A program made the translations under genes and the position numbers. DNA of 64,000 nt from CALACW01 sp963627915. GTDB taxonomy: Bacteria; Bacillota; Clostridia; Oscillospirales; Acutalibacteraceae. Below, piece by piece: positions 59,311 through 64,000 of this stretch. The stretch lies in NCBI GenBank assembly GCA_963627915.1, contig CAVGCY010000056.1, positions 25,260 through 89,259 of the forward strand, given 5' to 3'. The notes under the pieces were generated by a model that made no database searches, was not told where the DNA came from, and worked only from the letters and a program-made list of their open reading frames with translations. How positions within the stretch are numbered: position 1 is the stretch's first letter; every line of letters starts with the position of its first letter.

Positions 59311-60141
59311 ATGAAAAAGCTTACAAAAATTGCGGCTCTTCTTATGGCGTTCGCTCTTATCGTAACATCGTTCGCGGCTTGTTCGGGAAGCTCCGATGAC
59401 GAGACTTCAACAACTCCCGATTCATCATCAGGCTCTGATACTCTTATTATGGCTACAAACGCTAACTTCCCTCCTTATGAGTATAAGGACGGAGATAAAA
59501 TTGTAGGTATCGACGCGGAGGTTGCTCAGCTCATCGCCGACAAGCTCGGCAGGAAGCTTGTAATCGAGGATGTTGAGTTCGGCTCAATTATCGCAGGCGT
59601 TCAGACCGGCAAGTTTGATATGGGTATGGCGGGCATGACCGTTACTCCCGACAGAGAAAAGAGCGTAAACTTTACAGATTCGTATGCTACGGGCATTCAG
59701 TCGGTTATTGTTACGGAGGATTCGGCTATTAAGTCTCTTGACGACCTTAAGGGCGACGGCAGCATGAAGTTCGGCGTTCAGCAGGATACAACGGGCGATA
59801 TCTACGCTTCGGATACCGAGGAGAACGGCGGATACGGCGAGGAAAACATCGTTCGCTACAAGAACGGTGCGGACGCGGTACAGGCTCTTCTTGCAGGAAA
59901 GATTGACGCTGTTATCATTGACAACGAGCCCGCGAAGAGCTTCGTTTCAGCCAACGAGGGACTTAAGATTCTTGACGGCGCATGGGTTGAGGAGCATTAC
60001 GCGATATGCGTATCAAAGGAAAACACGGCTCTTCTCAACGAGGTTAACGCGGCTCTTAAGGAGCTTATCGACGACGGTTCGGTTCAGAAGATTGTTGACA
60101 AGTATATTCCTTCAGGCGCAGAGGAAAGCACTTCAAAATAA
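59311..60141 (+). CDS. Polar amino-acid ABC transporter substrate-binding lipoprotein
   Basis: 276 residues. Lipobox SFAACSG with Cys24. Family 3 solute-binding protein marks: TLIMATNANFPPYEYKDGDKIVGIDAEVA near residue 45, the GMTVTPDREKSVNFTDSYATG hinge segment near 110, and VDKYIPS at the end. It delivers an amino acid to the permease at the outer face. Which amino acid is undecided; the ligand Arg in TVTPDREK fits the alpha-carboxylate contact. Codon use is biased like that of highly expressed genes. Confidence 0.95.
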   Translation: MKKLTKIAALLMAFALIVTSFAACSGSSDDETSTTPDSSSGSDTLIMATNANFPPYEYKDGDKIVGIDAEVAQLIADKLGRKLVIEDVEFGSIIAGVQTGKFDMGMAGMTVTPDREKSVNFTDSYATGIQSVIVTEDSAIKSLDDLKGDGSMKFGVQQDTTGDIYASDTEENGGYGEENIVRYKNGADAVQALLAGKIDAVIIDNEPAKSFVSANEGLKILDGAWVEEHYAICVSKENTALLNEVNAALKELIDDGSVQKIVDKYIPSGAEESTSK

Positions 60142-60220
60142 CAGTTTACAGAGGTTTAGAGGGCGGCTGTACGGTCGCCCTTTATGTTTATGACGCTTGA
60201 TTTTTCGGGAGGTGTGTGAA

Positions 60221-60955
60221 TTGGCAGAATGGTTTGCGGATGTTGCCGATACGTTTTCCCGCTGTTTTTTGCAGAACGGGTATTGGAAATGGATTGTCAA
60301 CGGCTTTAAAACGTCGGTTATTATAACGGTTTTCGCCGTGCTTGTCGGATTTGTTTTGGGTATAATCCTTGCGACGATACGCTGTTCATATGATAAGAAT
60401 GAGGAAACCCTTAAAAGAAGGAAAGGCATTGTTTATTATATTCTCAAATTCGTAAACGGCATATGCAAGCTGTATATAACGGTAATCAGAGGAGTTCCCG
60501 TTGTCGTTCAGCTGATGATTTGGTATTTCGTAATACTTGTTTCACAGAATAATTCGACAATAGTAGCTGTTGTTGCATTCGGATGTAACTCTGCGGCGTA
60601 TGTTGCCGAGATATTCAGAGGCGGTATAATGAGTGTTGATGCGGGACAGTTTGAAGCCGGCAGAAGTCTTGGATTTAATTATGTTCAGACTATGTTCTTC
60701 ATCGTTATCCCGCAGGCGATAAAGACGGTTCTTCCCACGCTTCTCAACGAGATTATCGCCCTGTTAAAGGAAACATCCGTTGCCGGATATGTCGGAATTA
60801 CGGATCTTACAAAAGCGGGCGACCAGATAAGGGGTCGCACGTTCGAGGCGTTTATGCCCCTGCTTATCGTTGCGGTCATCTATCTTATAACGGTTATATT
60901 ACTGACAAAGGTATTCGGCGTCGTCGAAAGGAGGCTGCGTAAGAGTGAAAGATAA
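60221..60955 (+). CDS. Amino-acid ABC transporter permease
   Basis: 244 residues, HisM/GlnP type. FLQNGYWKWIVNGFKTSVIIT start and the EAA loop EAGRSLGFNYVQTMFFIVIPQAIKTVLPTLLNE (about 145-177) that contacts the ATPase. I use the TTG at 60221, 6 bases after GGGAGGTG; the frame upstream would begin without a site. Its stop overlaps the ATPase start by 11 bp. Confidence 0.93.
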   Translation: MAEWFADVADTFSRCFLQNGYWKWIVNGFKTSVIITVFAVLVGFVLGIILATIRCSYDKNEETLKRRKGIVYYILKFVNGICKLYITVIRGVPVVVQLMIWYFVILVSQNNSTIVAVVAFGCNSAAYVAEIFRGGIMSVDAGQFEAGRSLGFNYVQTMFFIVIPQAIKTVLPTLLNEIIALLKETSVAGYVGITDLTKAGDQIRGRTFEAFMPLLIVAVIYLITVILLTKVFGVVERRLRKSER

Positions 60956-61697
60956 TAATTCGGACGTTATAATCAGCGTCAGAGATTTGAAAAAACACTA
61001 CTTAGGCGGTAAGGTTAAGGCGTTAAACGGAATAGACCTCGATATCCGTAAGGGTGAGGTTGTCGTTATAATCGGCCCGTCGGGAAGCGGAAAATCAACG
61101 TTTCTGCGTTCGCTGAATCTGCTCGAAATGCCCACGTCGGGAACTATAATATTCGACGGCGTTGATATTACGGATCCTAAAAACAATATAAATCTGCACC
61201 GTCGTAAAATGGGAATGGTTTTTCAGCATTTTAATCTTTTTCCGCATATGACGATTATGAAAAACATGACGATAGCTCCGATGAAGCTTCTTAAAATGAG
61301 TAAATCAGAGGCTGAAAAAAACGCGCTTGAGCTTTTAGAGAGAGTCGGACTTGCCGACAGGGCAAACGATTATCCCGCACAGCTTTCGGGCGGTCAGAAG
61401 CAGAGAGTCGCTATCGTCCGTGCGCTTGCAATGGATCCCGAGGTTATGCTTTTTGACGAACCGACGAGCGCGCTTGACCCGGAAATGGTCGGAGAGGTTT
61501 TGGATGTTATGAAAAGCCTTGCCGACAGGGGTATGACGATGGCTGTCGTAACTCACGAGATGGGATTTGCCAGAGAGGTTGCGGACAGAGTTGTATTTAT
61601 TGACAGCGGAGTCGTAATGGAGCAGGGTACGCCCGCTCAGATTTTTGATTCGCCGAATACGGACAGGGCAAAGTCGTTTTTGTCAAAGGTTCTGTAA
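60945..61697 (+). CDS. Amino-acid ABC transporter ATPase (GlnQ-like)
   Basis: 250 residues. Walker A GPSGSGKST (about 45), Q-loop FQHFNLFPHMT, signature LSGGQKQR, Walker B VMLFDEPTSALDP and switch VVTHEMGF are all canonical. GTG start at 60945 with AAAGGAGG upstream, inside the permease gene. Powers the import complex with the two preceding genes. Confidence 0.96.
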   Translation: MKDNNSDVIISVRDLKKHYLGGKVKALNGIDLDIRKGEVVVIIGPSGSGKSTFLRSLNLLEMPTSGTIIFDGVDITDPKNNINLHRRKMGMVFQHFNLFPHMTIMKNMTIAPMKLLKMSKSEAEKNALELLERVGLADRANDYPAQLSGGQKQRVAIVRALAMDPEVMLFDEPTSALDPEMVGEVLDVMKSLADRGMTMAVVTHEMGFAREVADRVVFIDSGVVMEQGTPAQIFDSPNTDRAKSFLSKVL

Positions 61698-61712
61698 TTA
61701 TGAATATAAACG

Positions 61713-61748
61713 GGGATTGCTTTTTTAATTTATAAAATAAGCGATCCC
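61713..61748 (+). terminator. Hairpin after the ABC operon
   Basis: GGGATTGCTT (61713-61722) / AAGCGATCCC (61739-61748), one wobble pair, T-run inside the loop; a weak terminator. Confidence 0.5.
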
Positions 61749-61768
61749 TGTTGTACAAGGTGAGAAAT

Positions 61769-62257
61769 ATGATAACTGTCAGAGCATATAATGAAAACGA
61801 TATACCTGCCATGACCGAAATATGGAACTCGGTTGTAGAGGACGGCATTGCCTTTCCGCAGACCGAAATATTGAGCGAACATGAGGCGGCGGAATTTTTC
61901 TCCTCCCAGACAAGATCTGCCGTTGCCTGTGACGAAAACGGCGGTATTTTCGGCTTGTATATTCTTCATCCCAATAATGTCGGCAGATGTTCGCATATCG
62001 CAAACGCAAGCTTCGCCGTAAGAAAGGACGCGCGCGGTCTTCACATGGGCGAAGCTCTCGTTAATGACTGTATGAAAATCGGAGCGGAAACGGGATTTAA
62101 AATTCTCCAGTTCAATGCCGTCGTAAAATCTAACGTTCATGCAAGACATTTGTATGAAAGGCTTGGTTTTGTTCGGCTCGGAACGGTTCCGGGCGGATTT
62201 CGTCTTGATAGCGGCGAATATGAGGATATCTGTCTTTATTACGCGCTGCTGCGGTGA
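61769..62257 (+). CDS. GNAT family N-acetyltransferase
   Basis: 162 residues. MITVRAYNENDIPAMTEIWN start and acetyl-CoA-binding VRKDARGLHMGEALVNDCM (about 86-104, R-x-x-G-x-G/A variant) fit GNATs; NVHARHLYERLGFVRLGTVPGGF near 127 is the typical end. Similar to phosphinothricin/aminoglycoside-type acetyltransferases, but the substrate is unknown. ATG 61769 follows AAGGTGAG. Confidence 0.88.
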   Translation: MITVRAYNENDIPAMTEIWNSVVEDGIAFPQTEILSEHEAAEFFSSQTRSAVACDENGGIFGLYILHPNNVGRCSHIANASFAVRKDARGLHMGEALVNDCMKIGAETGFKILQFNAVVKSNVHARHLYERLGFVRLGTVPGGFRLDSGEYEDICLYYALLR

Positions 62258-62331
62258 CGAAGTAAAATTAAATAAATTGGAAGATGAACCTGTATTTTAC
62301 ATTATGTTTAAATATTTTTTTGTTTTAGCTA

Positions 62332-62360
62332 TTGCAATATCGTAAATAATGGTGTATAAT
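62332..62360 (+). promoter_or_regulatory. Promoter of tRNA-Thr
   Basis: -35 TTGCAA (62332-62337), 17-bp spacer, -10 TATAAT (62355-62360), 15 bases before the tRNA. Confidence 0.75.
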
Positions 62361-62375
62361 GTAGGTCGTCGGTTA

Positions 62376-62450
62376 GCTGGTGTGGCTCAATGGCAGAGCA
62401 GCTCATTCGTAATGAGCAGGTTGTCAGTTCGATTCTGACCACCAGCTCCA
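62376..62450 (+). tRNA. tRNA-Thr (anticodon CGT)
   Basis: 75 nt including CCA. Acceptor GCTGGTG pairs with CACCAGC; anticodon stem CTCAT/ATGAG around TTCGTAA; T-loop GTTCGATTC. Anticodon CGT reads ACG. Confidence 0.97.
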
Positions 62451-62454
62451 CATT

Positions 62455-62480
62455 CCGCGGAAGTTTTTCCGCGGTTTTTT
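62455..62480 (+). terminator. Terminator of tRNA-Thr
   Basis: CCGCGGAA (62455-62462) / TTCCGCGG (62467-62474) followed by TTTTTTT. Confidence 0.92.
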
Positions 62481-62637
62481 TATTTCCGCGTTCGTTTTTC
62501 GACGGCGGAAATTTGCGGAGCGTTTTTTTATTTATTAATGCAAATCGATTAAAAATCCTGATATAAAACAATATTGACAATATTTAAATAAAAAAGTACA
62601 ATAAAATAAAAGATAAAATAAACGGAGGGCATTGCTT

Positions 62638-63720
62638 ATGCGTTTGCATATACGCGGATATTTATCGTTGATTCTTTCGGTATGCTTTATACTGTCCGCC
62701 TTTTCTTTCCCGGTTTTTGCTGCGGATACGATTCCGGAGATCGTGATGGAAAGCGAGATTGATTCTTCTTCCAAAACAATAACTCTCAGCGTTTCGATTG
62801 ATAAAATAAAGGGTTGTTCATCTGCCGCGGTTTTTATCGGATATTCGCCCGACGAGGTTAAATTTGTAAGCGCGTCCGACCCTGAGGACGGAATGGCGTG
62901 CGCGAGCGAGGTTTATACGCAGGACAGTGTTGTTTCGGCGGCTATTATGTCGACAGATGTTTTTGATAAAGACTCTCAGGACCTCGGCAAATATGTTTTT
63001 TCCGTTCTTGACGGCGTTACGGACGTTACGTTTAAGGTTCTTACGCAAAAGCCGTATCTTACGCGCGCGTTCGATAAGGATGAAAATCAGATTTTAATAA
63101 ACGGATATGAAAAGAAGGCTTTTTCGGGATGCTTTCATTTTGAACGGGAGATAATTCCGGGATATGCTCCCACATGTGTTAAGGCAGGGCTTTCCGACGG
63201 CGAAAAATGTACAAAATGCGGAGAGATAACCGTTGATCAAAAGGAGATTCCCGCCCTCGGACATACGGAGGAAAACGGCATTTGTACGGTCTGCGGAGAG
63301 AAAATTATTACGGTAAAGCCTACCGTAAAGGATTCGAGCGGATATGCGGTTGATTATGATAAGAAAACCGTAACTCTTATGCCGAAAAAAACATCCGCGC
63401 TGTCCGTGTATGAATTTCGTTCAAATTTTAACGAGGATTTGACGTTTGCTCCCGACGCCGTTACGGTTAAAAACGCTCTTAAATTTACATGCGGCGATGA
63501 ATATACCGTTATATTGAAAGGCGACGTAAATTCGGACGGCGGCATAACTGCCGAGGACGCGAGAATTATTCTCAGAATGTCCGCGAAGCTTGAAACTCCC
63601 GATGAAGTTCAAAAATCGGCGGCGGATATTAATTCGGACGGAAAAGTAACATCGTCCGAAGCGAGAACCGTGCTGAGATTTTCGGCGAGATTGACCGATA
63701 CCGTGCAGGACAAAAAATAA
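62638..63720 (+). CDS. Secreted cohesin-like / CxxC / dockerin protein
   Basis: 360 residues. Signal peptide (1-29, FPVFAAD), a cohesin-like beta module (about 34-145: KTITLSVSIDKIKGCSSAAVFIGYSPDEVKFV in part, then DVTFKVL), CxxC elements (GEKCTKCGEIT and ICTVCGEKI, about 195-225), and a C-terminal dockerin (GDVNSDGGITAEDARIILR, DINSDGKVTSSEARTVLRF; about 300-355). A short segment FRSNFNEDLTF before the dockerin matches FKGLFKTAPDI of the 5.0-7.8 kb protein, so the two share a common C-terminal block. ATG 62638 has GGAGGG 9 bases upstream; TTG 62632 is too close. Confidence 0.8.
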   Translation: MRLHIRGYLSLILSVCFILSAFSFPVFAADTIPEIVMESEIDSSSKTITLSVSIDKIKGCSSAAVFIGYSPDEVKFVSASDPEDGMACASEVYTQDSVVSAAIMSTDVFDKDSQDLGKYVFSVLDGVTDVTFKVLTQKPYLTRAFDKDENQILINGYEKKAFSGCFHFEREIIPGYAPTCVKAGLSDGEKCTKCGEITVDQKEIPALGHTEENGICTVCGEKIITVKPTVKDSSGYAVDYDKKTVTLMPKKTSALSVYEFRSNFNEDLTFAPDAVTVKNALKFTCGDEYTVILKGDVNSDGGITAEDARIILRMSAKLETPDEVQKSAADINSDGKVTSSEARTVLRFSARLTDTVQDKK

Positions 63721-63739
63721 ATTGTCAGCATGCATGGCT

Positions 63740-63775
63740 GTAATGAAATTTTTATTTCATTACGGCTTTATGTTT
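63740..63775 (+). terminator. Terminator after the last dockerin gene
   Basis: GTAATGAAAT (63740-63749) / ATTTCATTAC (63754-63763), 19 bases after the stop, followed at 63771 by a T-run. Confidence 0.85.
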
Positions 63776-63917
63776 TTTTTGCGGATATGTACGGCTTCGT
63801 GACAAAGAAAACGGAATCCGGCCGCGTTTGCGGCAGTCCTACGGCGCGTCGTTTTTTTGTTTCGGCGGGGCTGTTATTCTCCTTTATAAAATATTTTTTC
63901 GGCAATGCAAATTATTG

Positions 63918-63946
63918 TTGACAAAACCGAAAACTTGCTTTATAAT
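63918..63946 (+). promoter_or_regulatory. Perfect consensus promoter at the window end
   Basis: -35 TTGACA (63918-63923), 17-bp spacer, -10 TATAAT (63941-63946). Transcript start near 63953; what it drives lies beyond the window. Confidence 0.85.
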
Positions 63947-64000
63947 CCCGACTTTGACAGTTTGCAAAGAATAAAGACCTCAGAACCCTATGAAAATCAA

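Overview
The window looks like chromosomal DNA from an anaerobic gut-type Clostridia bacterium of the Oscillospiraceae/Ruminococcaceae kind. The reasons are secreted proteins ending in type I dockerin repeats, two [FeFe]-hydrogenases in one operon, a T-box in front of pheST, an ECF-type vitamin transporter, long-form HPF, and sharp SigA-type promoters (TTGACA/17/TATAAT) with GGAGG ribosome sites. The R-M unit at 31.9-34.0 kb is visibly richer in A+T than its flanks.

Layout. 1-5 kb: end of a PfkB sugar kinase, a cytosolic GDPD, then rpsO-pnp. 5-15 kb: a giant secreted BspA/cohesin/dockerin protein, a CDF cation transporter, a membrane-anchored metallophosphoesterase, a YoaK membrane protein, a broken DUF4143 ATPase, a structured RNA-like transcript with a 34-codon ORF, glmS and a YczE-like protein. 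15.4-21.5 kb: a seven-gene operon with two small [2Fe-2S] proteins, a PAS-containing sensory [FeFe]-hydrogenase, a SpoIIE-type phosphatase and a group B-like hydrogenase. 21.6-31.8 kb: another dockerin protein, the metF/metH-activation/metH operon, a stand-alone rod-shaped ncRNA (6S-like), a radical SAM protein, hpf and recG. 31.85-34.17 kb: a restriction-modification unit flanked by an exact 23-bp direct repeat. 34.2-42.2 kb: T-box, pheST, and argCJBD on the other strand. 42.3-50.3 kb: two secreted dockerin cell-wall enzymes, a YD-repeat protein, PFL/ACT proteins, a YhhN membrane protein and a degenerate secreted GDPD. 50.8-52.5 kb: a strongly expressed-looking secreted protein of unknown function. 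52.7-57.9 kb: tRNA-Gly and an ECF transporter operon carrying two secreted proteins that resemble the two halves of animal cobalamin-binding proteins. 58-64 kb: argF, a polar amino-acid ABC transporter, a GNAT, tRNA-Thr and a last cohesin-like/dockerin protein.

How parts fit. The metF/metH operon needs cobalamin, and the ECF operon with an alpha/alpha-barrel protein plus a DUF4430 lipoprotein is a plausible corrinoid capture system; the link is inference. The hydrogenase operon reads as a redox or H2 sensing chain (hydrogenase-PAS to phosphatase) coupled to a second hydrogenase. Five secreted proteins share the same dockerin type and two of them also carry cohesin-like modules, so the cell may assemble a non-cellulolytic surface complex.

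The strongest candidates for undescribed biology are the intrinsic-factor-like ECF operon, the R-M unit with long target duplication inside the pheST promoter, the sensory hydrogenase operon with its unassigned phosphatase tail, and the two structured transcripts at 11.7 and 27.2 kb.
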